Source: Planctomycetota bacterium (GTDB lineage Bacteria > Planctomycetota > E44-bin39). From it: a stretch of DNA of 54,502 nucleotides. A program made the translations under genes and the position numbers. The stretch lies in the NCBI GenBank assembly GCA_004376375.1, contig SOJX01000026.1, forward strand, positions 1 through 54,502, written 5' to 3'. The notes below the pieces were generated by a model. It saw only the letters and a program-made list of their open reading frames with translations. It was not told the origin of the DNA and did not search any database. Of the stretch, positions 38,861-47,279 are shown in pieces (within the stretch, counting starts at the first letter, position 1; each line of letters starts with the position of its first letter).

Positions 38861-40786
38861 TCAGAGGTCGAGCTTGAAGGAATCGAATATCTTCTTGAAA
38901 TCTTTCCGGGCCTTGTTCCACCTGTCGGCCTCGCATTCGGCGACGAGGTAGTAGACGGTCCTCCGGGTCACTATGACCATCCGCCGAACCTTCAGGAGGT
39001 TTTGCGACAGGGTGCTGTTTGAGTTCGTGCACTCGTAGAGGAACTCCGCGGCCTCGTATGCGCCGACGTAGGTCCTCTTCTTGTGCAGCATTTTGAAGCC
39101 GGAGACGCCCTTGCCGTTCGCGGCGTTCTGCTCGAACCTCTGGAGTTCGATGTCGAGGCTCGCGTTCTGGTTGCGGGCGTAGCGGACGGAGAACCTCGCC
39201 TTGAGCTTTTTGTTGTTCCAGAGCATTGCGTACCCTTTAGGGAGATCGGTTTCTTCTTTTATTTCTTTCCAGTTCTTGTTCGGTTTGGCGACCTCGAACC
39301 GGTACGACTTCGAGATGAACCTCATGCCGGCGTAGACGCCGAACTTTGGAATCTCGATTTTCATGACGTACTTTTGCCATTCCTGCTCGAGTTCCTGGAT
39401 CGTCTTTCCGGTAATCTCCTGGGCCATCTTGCCGAAATCGCTTCCGTCGCGTGACGCGCGGCGTTTCCCCCTAATGATCTTGACGAGGTACTGCTCGTAG
39501 AGCGTTTTGTATTTCTTTTTCTTGGAGTCTTTGAGCAGCCACCACGTAAACGCGCCGCCGGTGCAGTAATGTGCGCCGCCGAAGCCGCGCTGCGGCGTGC
39601 TCAGCATTCTCGGGATGGTGACGTGCCGGTTCTGCTTCATCATCCCCTGCAGGTTGCGCACGCGGTCGGTGTTGAGGCCGACGAGGTCGACCTTTCCCTT
39701 CCTGGAGTCTATCTCGGCGGACTCGAAGATGACAGCCATCCCCTCGATGACCCATATAGGCAGCGACATCATGCGCCCGCCGCAGAAAAGGTCCTGGAAC
39801 TGGTGGCAGCCCTCGTGTGCGAGGACGGTCATTGTCGAGCCGGTCAGGCCGAACCTGCCGTGGAAGGCGACCAGGAGGCCCTGGCCCGGGCGATAGAAGC
39901 CGCCGACGCCGCGCGACATTCTGTATGCCTGCATGAATTCCTGCTGGCTGCGGCGGATGTGGACGACGCAGGTTTTATGCTTCGGCTCGAGGGCGGCGAA
40001 TACTTTCGAGTACTTCTTGTAGAGCGCTTCCATGACCCTGAGATACATGTCGGCGTTTGCTTTCGAGACGTTGGTGTGGAGCTCGTAGTGCTTGCTCTTG
40101 AGGATGTGGCGCTGTTCCCAGGGCACGCCCTGTTCGGCTTCCTGTTTTTCCCTGCGGAGTTTTTCCGCTTCCCTTCTCTCTTCTTCGAGGCGCCTCTTTT
40201 CCTTCTCGATGTATTCGTCTTTCTTGACAAATTTCCCGTTTTCATCCCGGGTGTAACCGGAGTTGGCCGCCTCTTCGTCGCTCATCCATTTCTTGCCGAT
40301 GCGGGAGTGGCCGAGGGCCTGGCGGGCTCCCTTGTGGTAGGGCTCGAGCTCGATGGCTTTTTCGAACGCCTCTTTTGCGAGCCCCTCCATTTTGTTTATG
40401 CGGCACCACTTCCCCAGCTTGCACCAGGCGTCGGCCGTGTTTTCTGCTTCGGTTTGATTGAGCCGCCCCTGGTACGCATTCCAGAGGGGATGCTCTTTCG
40501 TCTCTTCTTTTTTTTGGGGAGTGGTGACTTTCGGCTTTTCGATTTCGGGCTTCGGCTCCCGGCTAACCTCTTCTTCCGATACGCTTTTGATCTGGTCCTG
40601 CGGTATGACTACGGGCCCGTCCTTGGTTTCGACCGTGATTGAATCGCGGGTAACCTCGGTGATCTCGCCCCTGATTTTCTTACCGTCGGTCAGGGTAATG
40701 ACTTCCGCGTATCCGGGTATGGAAGGAATTATCAACCATGAGGTAAGGAGGGCCAGAACGGTAAGCGCAATGAGACGTACTCTCAT
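38861..40786 (-). CDS. Secreted DUF1570 / peptidase MA-like metalloprotease
   Basis: The protein has 641 residues. A signal peptide (1-27) is followed by a small beta module (about 28-75: 'EVITLTDGKKIRGEITEVTR', 'GPVVIPQDQIKSVSEEE'), a TPR-like stretch (95-160) and a charged coiled coil (185-225). The peptidase domain has H324-E325-G-C-H328 (VLAHEGCHQF) and a downstream 'WVIEGMAVIFE', whose Glu is the likely third zinc ligand, as in gluzincins. The C-terminal domain (about 480-641) is alpha/beta. DUF1570 proteins are frequent in planctomycetes. GGGAGG precedes the start. It lies 46 bp after the toroid gene, probably in one sigma-54 transcript, and ends at a true TGA before a terminator. Confidence 0.88.
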   Translation of the reverse strand: MRVRLIALTVLALLTSWLIIPSIPGYAEVITLTDGKKIRGEITEVTRDSITVETKDGPVVIPQDQIKSVSEEEVSREPKPEIEKPKVTTPQKKEETKEHPLWNAYQGRLNQTEAENTADAWCKLGKWCRINKMEGLAKEAFEKAIELEPYHKGARQALGHSRIGKKWMSDEEAANSGYTRDENGKFVKKDEYIEKEKRRLEEERREAEKLRREKQEAEQGVPWEQRHILKSKHYELHTNVSKANADMYLRVMEALYKKYSKVFAALEPKHKTCVVHIRRSQQEFMQAYRMSRGVGGFYRPGQGLLVAFHGRFGLTGSTMTVLAHEGCHQFQDLFCGGRMMSLPIWVIEGMAVIFESAEIDSRKGKVDLVGLNTDRVRNLQGMMKQNRHVTIPRMLSTPQRGFGGAHYCTGGAFTWWLLKDSKKKKYKTLYEQYLVKIIRGKRRASRDGSDFGKMAQEITGKTIQELEQEWQKYVMKIEIPKFGVYAGMRFISKSYRFEVAKPNKNWKEIKEETDLPKGYAMLWNNKKLKARFSVRYARNQNASLDIELQRFEQNAANGKGVSGFKMLHKKRTYVGAYEAAEFLYECTNSNSTLSQNLLKVRRMVIVTRRTVYYLVAECEADRWNKARKDFKKIFDSFKLDL

Positions 40787-40832
40787 TTCAGCCTCCCACT
40801 AGGATGTGTTGTCCGCGTCTCCAGTCGCAAAC

Positions 40833-42509
40833 TTACGGGACCTGCAGTCCCTTTTTCTCTTTCTTTTCTACTTTATCTTTATCTTTATCTTTCTTTTTCG
40901 GTTCATCGCTCGATATTTTCCTGCCCCCGTATTTCCCGCTCAGGAACCTGAGCCTCCCCAGGTCCACCGCGAGGAGGAAAGTGTAGATTCCGGAGCTGTA
41001 GTATATGCCGTTATTCGTGTCGTGGTCGCCCTCTTTGGGGTTTACCACGGCGCGGAAGGAGCCGTCGTCGTTCGCGTGTTCGAGAATTACCGGGAAAAGG
41101 GTCTGTACGTACTTGTTCCAGAGTCCCTTTGAAACCTGGAGGGAGCCGAGCCCGCCGCCTATGAAATGGATCGCCGGCGACGCATGCCCCATGGGTATGT
41201 CGCCCATGGTCTTGTCGAGGTACCTGATCATCTTGGTGTACATCGGATGACTGTACTTGCAGAGCGTGAATCCGAGTATGGCGCCGCCCGACCTTCCGGG
41301 GCATCCGAAGCCTCTCTGTCCGCGGCGGGTGCTGTATCCTACGCCGCCCATTCCGTTGGTGCACTGGATGACATAGTCACAGGCTTTTTTCAGTTTCGCG
41401 GAATCGACTTTGCAGCCGAGCTGTTTTGCCATGCCCAGGGTGGCGAGCGCGTAATTGCTTACCACCTCGAGCTCCACATAGTTGAGCATGTTTGGGCCGC
41501 CGGGTCCGTGCCCCCAGCCGCCGGAGGGTTCCATGCTTTCTTCGAGCTTGATTACCACTTCCTGGAGTTTTGCCTTGATCGCCGGGTCCTTGTGGACGGC
41601 GTAGCACTCGGCAAGGAACATGCCGCCTGCGCCCCAGCGCCAGACGGACTGGTTCATGTTCTTGCCGCCGCGCTTCGACTTGTCGAGCCTGGATTCCAGC
41701 GTGATGACCTTCATAACGAAATTCTTTGCGCGGTTGACGTTTGCGCAATAGGGGCCCTTGGCGGGAGTCGAGCCCGCGGCCATCATGGCGAGCGCGCAGT
41801 AGCTGGTAACGAGAACCTGGCCGTTGTAGTGGCTCATTCTGCAGGGCCAGTTTCCACCCTTGCTCTGGCCCTTGGCGAGGAAGGCAAGCGCCTTGGCGAG
41901 AACCTTATTCGTCTTGTCCGGTTTGGCGGGGCTGCCTTTTCCGCCTTTGAATTTGCCGCTGCCGTTCTTGCCGATTACGATTACCTTGCCGCCCGAGGAG
42001 TTCCTGTTCCCGTTCGAGCTTTTTGCGTTCTTTTTTGCTAGCCTTGTTCTGGGGGACCGTTTTTTCTCTTCCTTCCACTCGTCGGGTACGGTGCCTTCCA
42101 GAAGATGAATCATCTTCTGCGCTTCCTTGTTGTCCGGATCGATGCGAAGGACTTCGTTCAGCTCGTCCATCTGTTCGGCCTTGAGTCCGTTTTTCTTGCA
42201 CCATTCCGCAAGGACCATGTGGGCGTCCAGGTCGTCCTGTTTCTTTGCTAATTCGAGTTCTTTCCGCTTTGTCTCGTATTCCTTTATCAGGTCTTCCTTG
42301 GTGACTATGCGCTCGATCTCGGATCGCTCGATAGTCGTGATAATGCCTTTGGCGGTCTTCACGGTCAGCGTTCTCTTGTCTCTCTTGATGATCTCGCCTT
42401 CCACCGACCTGCCGTCCTGCAGGATTATTACATCAGCCAGTGAAACCTGTGCCGGGATGAAAAGTAGCGCAGAAAGCAGCAGAAGTATGAAGGTTTTCCT
42501 GTTGCGCAT
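40833..42509 (-). CDS. Secreted prenyltransferase/squalene-oxidase-repeat (alpha/alpha toroid) protein
   Basis: The protein has 558 residues. A signal peptide (1-25) is followed by the same small beta module as its neighbour (about 26-75: 'DVIILQDGRSVEGEIIKRDK', 'GIITTIERSEIERIVTKED'). A TPR-like helix pair and a Lys/Ser/Gly linker come next. From about residue 195 to 530 are toroid repeats: 'QSKGGNWPCRMSHYNGQVLV', 'SGGWGHGPGG', 'GMGGVGYSTRRGQRGFGCPG'. The terpene-cyclase DxDD motif is not seen, so it is more likely a binding or structural toroid than a cyclase. I chose ATG 42509 with the signal peptide, not an upstream GTG at 42578. A sigma-54 promoter lies at 42604-42619. Confidence 0.85.
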   Translation of the reverse strand: MRNRKTFILLLLSALLFIPAQVSLADVIILQDGRSVEGEIIKRDKRTLTVKTAKGIITTIERSEIERIVTKEDLIKEYETKRKELELAKKQDDLDAHMVLAEWCKKNGLKAEQMDELNEVLRIDPDNKEAQKMIHLLEGTVPDEWKEEKKRSPRTRLAKKNAKSSNGNRNSSGGKVIVIGKNGSGKFKGGKGSPAKPDKTNKVLAKALAFLAKGQSKGGNWPCRMSHYNGQVLVTSYCALAMMAAGSTPAKGPYCANVNRAKNFVMKVITLESRLDKSKRGGKNMNQSVWRWGAGGMFLAECYAVHKDPAIKAKLQEVVIKLEESMEPSGGWGHGPGGPNMLNYVELEVVSNYALATLGMAKQLGCKVDSAKLKKACDYVIQCTNGMGGVGYSTRRGQRGFGCPGRSGGAILGFTLCKYSHPMYTKMIRYLDKTMGDIPMGHASPAIHFIGGGLGSLQVSKGLWNKYVQTLFPVILEHANDDGSFRAVVNPKEGDHDTNNGIYYSSGIYTFLLAVDLGRLRFLSGKYGGRKISSDEPKKKDKDKDKVEKKEKKGLQVP

Positions 42510-42603
42510 CGAATTAGCTCCCTTTCCGTCTATGTCAGTGTATACGTTCTCTATGGCTTTGTGTTTGTTTGTTGCCACTTAATCACGTTAATATATAATA
42601 TAG

Positions 42604-42619
42604 AGCAATAATGCTGCCA
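42604..42619 (-). promoter_or_regulatory. Sigma-54 promoter P1 (toroid-DUF1570 operon)
   Basis: On the minus strand TGGCAGCATTATTGCT: GG, ten bases, GC, nearly identical to P2 and P3. The start codon is about 95 bases downstream. Confidence 0.88.
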
Positions 42620-42737
42620 AATAAAGCGGACATTACGTATTTTCTGTAAGTTACTTATACAGATAGGGTTGCGCCGGCGGCTCGGGTCTGGGTGCGTTTT
42701 TAAACATTGAATTACTCAATATTTTATATTACATGTT

Positions 42738-42750
42738 AAAGAATTATCCC
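42738..42750 (-). promoter_or_regulatory. Conserved upstream box of P1 (candidate enhancer site)
   Basis: The plus strand reads AAAGAATTATCCC, 119 bp beyond the -24 end of P1. Flanking bases (ACATG before, CATGT after) are inverted. The surrounding ~200 bp resembles the region upstream of P2. No gene lies in 42620-42890. Confidence 0.5.
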
Positions 42751-42882
42751 ATGTACATAGATGAAAACAAATTTCTTGCATATTGCTGTAACTTCTTTTA
42801 CATGAAGGGATTACAAAGTCAAGACATGGGATTTTCAGCCCTTTGCTCACTGCGGGTTTATTTATGAAATAAATGAAAATAA

Positions 42883-42915
42883 ATAAAAAAAAGCGGTTGC
42901 CGGGGGCAACCGCTT
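42883..42915 (-). terminator. Terminator of the HExxH lipoprotein gene at 42939
   Basis: AAGCGGTTGCC and GGCAACCGCTT form an 11-bp stem with loop GGG. On the minus strand it is followed by a run of eight T. Confidence 0.92.
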
Positions 42916-42938
42916 CTGTGAGTAAGGGGCAATATCTG

Positions 42939-43679
42939 CTATTGAATCGTTACATTGCAGGTTGGTGACGTACCGCCTGGGCCGGGGTGCGCCCAGCTAT
43001 GCGTCGCCTGTATCTTGGTCCAGCACTCCTGGTGTGAGACGCAGTTTTCAGTGTCGCACCACTTGTTGAAGCCTTCGCCGCCTCCATACATTGCCGCCTG
43101 GATGCAGACGCCTGCGCCCTGATTCATGCAGTTGTATTCTTCGCTTGAGAAAGGTCCGACCCAGCCGTGTCCGATTTCATGCAGGAAGCCGTGTGAAGCG
43201 ATCTCGCCGGTTGACAGCCATATCGTCCATTGACCGCCGCCGAATGAACACATTGCCGGCGGCTGTTTCATAGGTCCTTTTACCGAGTCTATTACAACGT
43301 TTCCGCCTGAGCTGCCGCAGGACAGCGTCTGATCGCGAAGGTATGCCTGGCCTTCGCACCCGATCCAGAAATTATTGGCATAAGTTTTTATTCTGCCGAC
43401 CATGTATTCCATGTCAGCCTGTGACGTATCTTCCTTTACGGTCCAGCTCAGGTCAAGTTCGTTAGCATCGCCCGGGTTTCCGCCGCCGCCGTTTCCGCCG
43501 CCGCCTGTGCCGGTTCCAGTGCCGGTGCCGGTGCCGCCCGGAGTGCCGGTCGCCGGAACGGCGCCGCGGGAGGACTTGTGTTTCTTGGAGCAACCCATAA
43601 GGGGCAGCGAAATCATCAAGGCAAGAAAGAGAATCAGGAGTCCAGATCTGGCAAAAATCACTGGAAATTTGTGTTTCAT
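42939..43679 (-). CDS. Glycine-rich-tethered lipoprotein with HExxH motif, copy 1
   Basis: The protein has 246 residues. The signal ends 'LPLMGC', a good lipobox, followed by a Gly/Thr tether to about residue 75. The domain carries 'FLHEIGHGWVGPFSSEEYNC' with H167-E168-x-x-H171, so a zinc peptidase is likely; the third ligand is not certain. Several Cys (for example NCMNQGAGVC, WCDTENC) suggest disulfides. The end 'WAHPGPGGTSPTCNVTIQ' is shared with the next copy. ATG 43679 is preceded by GGGAGAG; an in-frame codon upstream would lengthen the leader by 14 residues. Transcribed from sigma-54 promoter P2. Confidence 0.82.
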   Translation of the reverse strand: MKHKFPVIFARSGLLILFLALMISLPLMGCSKKHKSSRGAVPATGTPGGTGTGTGTGTGGGGNGGGGNPGDANELDLSWTVKEDTSQADMEYMVGRIKTYANNFWIGCEGQAYLRDQTLSCGSSGGNVVIDSVKGPMKQPPAMCSFGGGQWTIWLSTGEIASHGFLHEIGHGWVGPFSSEEYNCMNQGAGVCIQAAMYGGGEGFNKWCDTENCVSHQECWTKIQATHSWAHPGPGGTSPTCNVTIQ

Positions 43680-43738
43680 AATTCTCTCCCTGTATGTGTC
43701 CATTTGTTGCCGTTTCATCACATATCTATACTACATAG

Positions 43739-43754
43739 AGCAAACATGCTGCCA
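43739..43754 (-). promoter_or_regulatory. Sigma-54 promoter P2
   Basis: On the minus strand TGGCAGCATGTTTGCT, with GG, ten bases, GC. It lies 60 bp upstream of the ATG at 43679. Confidence 0.88.
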
Positions 43755-43873
43755 AAGAGGGTGAACATAACGGGATTTATGTAACTTATTTATTTGAAGG
43801 AGGTTGTGCCGGGGAAGCGGGAATTGGGCCCATTTTTACGTACTGAATTGTTAATATTCAGGAGATTGATGTT

Positions 43874-43886
43874 AAAAAATTATCCC
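43874..43886 (-). promoter_or_regulatory. Conserved upstream box of P2 (candidate enhancer site)
   Basis: The plus strand reads AAAAAATTATCCC, 120 bp beyond the -24 end of P2. The rest of 43755-44055 aligns loosely with the region upstream of P1 and contains no gene. Confidence 0.5.
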
Positions 43887-44055
43887 GCGTGCATAGACAA
43901 ATTCTTAATTCTCTGCTGCTTTAGCGTAAAGTCTTTCAGATGAAGTGGTTGCAATGTTGGAGGACGTAGTTTTAGCGCTATATTTGCCTGTTCATAAACA
44001 AATTGTGTAACCTGTCATACTCAATTTCAGGCAATTTCTACCTGTTTCGCCTCCT

Positions 44056-44781
44056 TTACTGAATCGTCACATTGCATGTCGGGACTGCTCCGCCGGGGCC
44101 GGGGTGTTCCCATCCGTGGGTTTGTTGCATCTGGTTCCAGCACTGCTGGTTTTCGAGGCAGTTTGAAGGATCGCACCACAGTCCAACACCTTCGCCGCCT
44201 GTGGTGCATGCACCCTGGATGCAGATGTCGTTTGCAGCGCTAACGCAGTTGTATTCCTCGCTTTGGAACGGCCCGACCCAGCCGTGTCCGAGCTCGTGCG
44301 TGAAGCATTGCATCGGGATTGCAGCTGTTGACATTCTAATCTGCCAGTAACCGCTTCCTCCCATTGCACATGCCGCAGGCGGGTTTCCGATGGGGCCTTT
44401 GATCGATTTTATCAGTACATTGCCTTCCGAGGAGTTGTTAACCAGTGTCTGCTCCCCGAGATATGCCTGGCCTTCCGTTCCATCCCAGACGCCCTGGTTG
44501 AACTTCTTTATCCGTCCGGCCATGTCTTCGAGGTCGGCCTGTGATGCATCTTCCTGGATGCCCCAGGTAAGATCCAGCGACACGGCACTTCCGGGGTCGC
44601 CGCCGTTGCCGGTGCCAGAACCTGTGCCGGTACCAGTACTTGTGCCGTTGCCGCCTCCACCACCACCGCCGTATGCGGGGGCGGAATCGCGGGAGGACTT
44701 ATGGTCTTTGGAGCAGCCGATAAGCGGTAACGCTATAGCCACGGCGGAGATAAGGATAATGAAGGTGAATGTGTTTTTCAT
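44056..44781 (-). CDS. Glycine-rich-tethered lipoprotein with HExxH motif, copy 2
   Basis: The protein has 241 residues and is a tandem paralogue of the gene at 42939. The lipobox is 'LPLIGC'. A Gly/Thr/Ser tether reaches about residue 65. The domain has 'CFTHELGHGWVGPFQSEEYN' (H162-E163-x-x-H166), 'WCDPSNCLENQQCWNQMQ' and the shared end 'GPGGAVPTCNVTIQ'. It is predicted to be an outer-surface zinc peptidase. Its own sigma-54 promoter P3 lies 58 bp upstream. No clear terminator follows, so transcription might run toward copy 1. Confidence 0.82.
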   Translation of the reverse strand: MKNTFTFIILISAVAIALPLIGCSKDHKSSRDSAPAYGGGGGGGNGTSTGTGTGSGTGNGGDPGSAVSLDLTWGIQEDASQADLEDMAGRIKKFNQGVWDGTEGQAYLGEQTLVNNSSEGNVLIKSIKGPIGNPPAACAMGGSGYWQIRMSTAAIPMQCFTHELGHGWVGPFQSEEYNCVSAANDICIQGACTTGGEGVGLWCDPSNCLENQQCWNQMQQTHGWEHPGPGGAVPTCNVTIQ

Positions 44782-44838
44782 TGTGTTCTTCCTTTGCGCC
44801 TGCTGGTTATCATCTGGTCATATAGTCGAGTTATATAT

Positions 44839-44854
44839 TGCAATAATGCTGCCA
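44839..44854 (-). promoter_or_regulatory. Sigma-54 promoter P3
   Basis: On the minus strand TGGCAGCATTATTGCA, with GG, ten bases, GC. Apart from the last base it is identical to P1. Confidence 0.88.
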
Positions 44855-44972
44855 AAAAGGATGTCAATTAACGGAATGAGTGTATCCTATTCGTATGAAA
44901 GAAGTTACATTTTAGAAACGCGGCCCGGATGGCGTTTTTTCGCAAGATTCAGCGGTTTTGGGGGTGAATACT

Positions 44973-44985
44973 GAAAAAATGTCCC
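44973..44985 (-). promoter_or_regulatory. Conserved upstream box of P3 (candidate enhancer site)
   Basis: The plus strand reads GAAAAAATGTCCC, 119 bp beyond the -24 end of P3, the same spacing as at P1 and P2. Confidence 0.4.
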
Positions 44986-44995
44986 ATTGGGAATA

Positions 44996-45125
44996 GGGGA
45001 TAAGAGATAAGAGATAAGAGATAAGAGATAAGTGATAAGTGATAAGGGAATAAGGGAATAAGAAGAAAGGATGAAGGATGAAAGTTAAGAAGTGCTGAAG
45101 TGCTGAAGTGTTGAAGTGTTGAAGT
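44996..45125. repeat. Heptad/octad repeat tract (ATAAGAG, GAAGTGCT)
   Basis: Several ATAAGAG units with a 7-bp period change into ATAAGTG and then GGGAATAA, followed by GAAGTGCT/GAAGTGTT units of 8 bp. An open frame across it on the minus strand is only translated repeat. Confidence 0.85.
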
Positions 45126-45424
45126 TAAGAAGGATTGATTTTTCTGCCGGATTATCAGGCCACACATGCGGTTTTTCCGAGTAAAAGTTTTGTAATATTT
45201 TGCATAAAATTCCGACTTTTTTCGGTTCTGAGACCCCCTTGTACCCCCTGTATGAGTCGAGAAAAGCGGGTAATCAGGCCGCAATCGGGAGGTATCGGTT
45301 GCGAAAAGACGGTATTCGTCTTTTTTTTGTGACAGTTTTTCCGGTTTTGTAACCCTGAAATTTTTCGGCATGATTTTTGTCGGGAATTAAAAGTTTAAAG
45401 TGTAATCTTGAGTTACATCAACGC

Positions 45425-45560
45425 TTTGGGAGTTAAAAGTTTAAAGTTGTAAGTTTAAAGTTAAATCCAGGAATCCGAACTTTTAACTTTTGACTTTTAA
45501 CTTTTCCCCGGCCTACAACCTGCAAACCTGCAACCTGAAACCTGTAACCCAAAACCTATT
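45425..45560. repeat. Heptad repeat tracts (GTTTAAA, ACTTTTA, AACCTGC)
   Basis: Three successive motifs share a 7-bp period: GTTTAAA/GTTGTAA, ACTTTTG/ACTTTTA and AACCTGC/AACCTGA/AACCTGT. There is no gene between 44986 and 45875. Confidence 0.8.
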
Positions 45561-45704
45561 TCCCCGGCCGAATAGTTGTTCGAGTCAAAAGCAACATTCT
45601 GGTATTCTGGTACGATAATAAGACAATGGATTTCCGGGATGCGTTTTTATGGGGAAGTGGGAAGAGGGGAAAGAGGGAATTTTGCGGTACGGGATTTGAG
45701 GGGG

Positions 45705-45790
45705 GAGTTGAAAGTTTAAAGTTGTAAGTTATAAGTTACATCCAATCCTCCGGACTTTTGACTTATGACTTTTGACTTTGAACTTTATTT
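45705..45790. repeat. Heptad repeat (GTTTAAA / GACTTTT)
   Basis: GAAAGTTTAAAGTTGTAAGTT and GACTTTTGACTTTGAACTTT units have a 7-bp period. The two halves are inverted relative to each other. Confidence 0.75.
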
Positions 45791-45875
45791 CCTGATTTCC
45801 CCCGAGCCTAATAGTAATTATCGTAATAAACCAATAAAAATTAGGAACCGTCCCCTGAGTTTATCTACAGTATTA

Positions 45876-46427
45876 TTATTTTGATTTCTTCTTCTTAGAA
45901 TTCTTCCCTTGTGCCTTTTTGCCAATTTTCCGACCATCTTTAGGCCTTTTTATTTTTTTCGCTTCCGCATGATTTGGCAAAGTATCAACAAATTTCTGAC
46001 CATATAATGACAATTTGTATTGTTTCTTTTTACCACCAGATAGAAAAAACTTAGCTCGAATCGTCGAATTGCTTATGTCACGGGCAAATCTATCATCATT
46101 GAAATTAATGCGGGCTGAATCAAATACTCTTTTAAAATCTGCCCTTTCGAGGTGCTCCTTACTTTCAGATAATTCAAGAAAACGTGCTGCAACTGCAAGC
46201 TGCTCCCCCTTGTCTTTGGGGTCCTTTTCCTCAAAATAATCTGCTGCTTTCATTTTCTTTCCAGACGGTGGCTGAATTCCCTCCGCAGGCGCTGGAGAAA
46301 AAGGCGATGCAGAATCACCGCAAAGCGCAAGTGCAGCTGTTATAATTTTGCTGCGGTCTTCCGGTGTACGGTTCTTCAATAATTTGTATATCATCGCGAC
46401 TAAATCAACAATTTTTTCTTTTCCCAT
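45876..46427 (-). CDS. Hypothetical protein with winged-helix-like C-terminal domain
   Basis: The protein has 183 residues. The N-terminal half has helices ('IVDLVAMIYKLLKNRTPEDR'), then a Pro/Ser linker. Residues about 80-160 ('AVAARFLELSESKEHLERAD', 'TIRAKFFLSGGKKKQYKLSL') look like a winged helix. The tail is strongly basic (KKAQGKNSKKKKSK), typical of nucleic-acid binding. GGAGGAT precedes the start. It is the last gene of an AT-richer co-directional island (45876-48276). No family is recognised. Similar wHTH-plus-basic-tail proteins occur in mobile or defence islands, but I cannot confirm that here. Confidence 0.65.
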   Translation of the reverse strand: MGKEKIVDLVAMIYKLLKNRTPEDRSKIITAALALCGDSASPFSPAPAEGIQPPSGKKMKAADYFEEKDPKDKGEQLAVAARFLELSESKEHLERADFKRVFDSARINFNDDRFARDISNSTIRAKFFLSGGKKKQYKLSLYGQKFVDTLPNHAEAKKIKRPKDGRKIGKKAQGKNSKKKKSK

Positions 46428-46550
46428 TAAACCTATCCTCCATTATGTATGCAGTACAAGAAGTATATATAAAGGTTTAGGGTTTTGTCAAGGATATCGT
46501 TTTTCTATTGTCACTTTCGTCTTTTATAGGTAAAAGTTATTAAACTCATA

Positions 46551-47279
46551 TCATTTTCGAATTTTCGCTAATACCAACAATTCTTGAATCATTCGTCGAT
46601 AAGCAGCACGTATATCGTCAATATCTTGTTTGTCTGTAATATAAGTTCGATCATGTGCAGCCGTATCCCCCAATTGTTTAACATCGTTCATCGTTCTCGG
46701 TGTATTTCTACTGAGCGTAATTGCAGTATCCGCCGTAATGTGTTTAATCAATTTATCAAGATAGAAAAAAACATTATTGCTCTGGATTTCGCTTTTACGA
46801 CCTTCCCGGATGTATATTTCAATAATTAATGACTCCATAAGCCGGCGGCACAATGCTGCGCATGCGTCATAGAAACCGTTATCATAACATCCATTTATTT
46901 GATGCACTAGCTTTTCGAGATATACACGGGTTCCGGCCACGAAATTATTGGGGAGGACATCATCAGAAACTTCCACAACTTTGATTGAAAGATATTCGCC
47001 ATAGTCTTCTTCCATGTCCGGTAGGCGCCGGACGTCAATTTGAAATGAGCCTTTCCTTTGACCGCTAATCGTATATCTGCTTCTCTTCAGTCCTTCCTCT
47101 AACCGTCCAACCCTTGGCATTGGAAATCCTTCATCATGGAGATCATTTGCAAGTTCTGATGCTGTGCGTTCATCAAACTCTTGAGTCTGCCGATAAAACC
47201 ATAGAAAGGCAATAGCCCGGTCAAGGTGAGATAATTTCAAGCAGGCGATTTCCTGCGCGAATTGTTCTCTATTTGCCAT
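46551..47279 (-). CDS. wHTH plus HEPN/DUF4145-like protein
   Basis: The protein has 242 residues. The N-terminal ~85 residues ('LDRAIAFLWFYRQTQEFDER', 'SRYTISGQRKGSFQIDVRRL') look like a helix-turn-helix unit. The C-terminal half has 'YLEKLVHQINGCYDNGFYDA', 'CAALCRRLMESLIIEIY' and 'LGDTAAHDRTYIT', which fits the DUF4145/HEPN pattern with its conserved Ala-Ala-His. HEPN domains are often RNases in defence or toxin systems, though DUF4145 members vary. I chose ATG 47279; it overlaps the upstream gene by 11 bp, so the two are translationally coupled. Confidence 0.7.
   Translation of the reverse strand: MANREQFAQEIACLKLSHLDRAIAFLWFYRQTQEFDERTASELANDLHDEGFPMPRVGRLEEGLKRSRYTISGQRKGSFQIDVRRLPDMEEDYGEYLSIKVVEVSDDVLPNNFVAGTRVYLEKLVHQINGCYDNGFYDACAALCRRLMESLIIEIYIREGRKSEIQSNNVFFYLDKLIKHITADTAITLSRNTPRTMNDVKQLGDTAAHDRTYITDKQDIDDIRAAYRRMIQELLVLAKIRK

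Noticed and set aside
40833..42509. True squalene-hopene cyclase.
   Set aside because: The DxDD catalytic motif and QW repeats of hopene cyclases are absent, and the protein has a signal peptide and an extra N-terminal module.
44949..45371. Minus-strand frame of 140 codons upstream of P3.
   Set aside because: Much of it is translated heptad repeat (LLSLISYLLSLISY) and it overlaps the conserved box.
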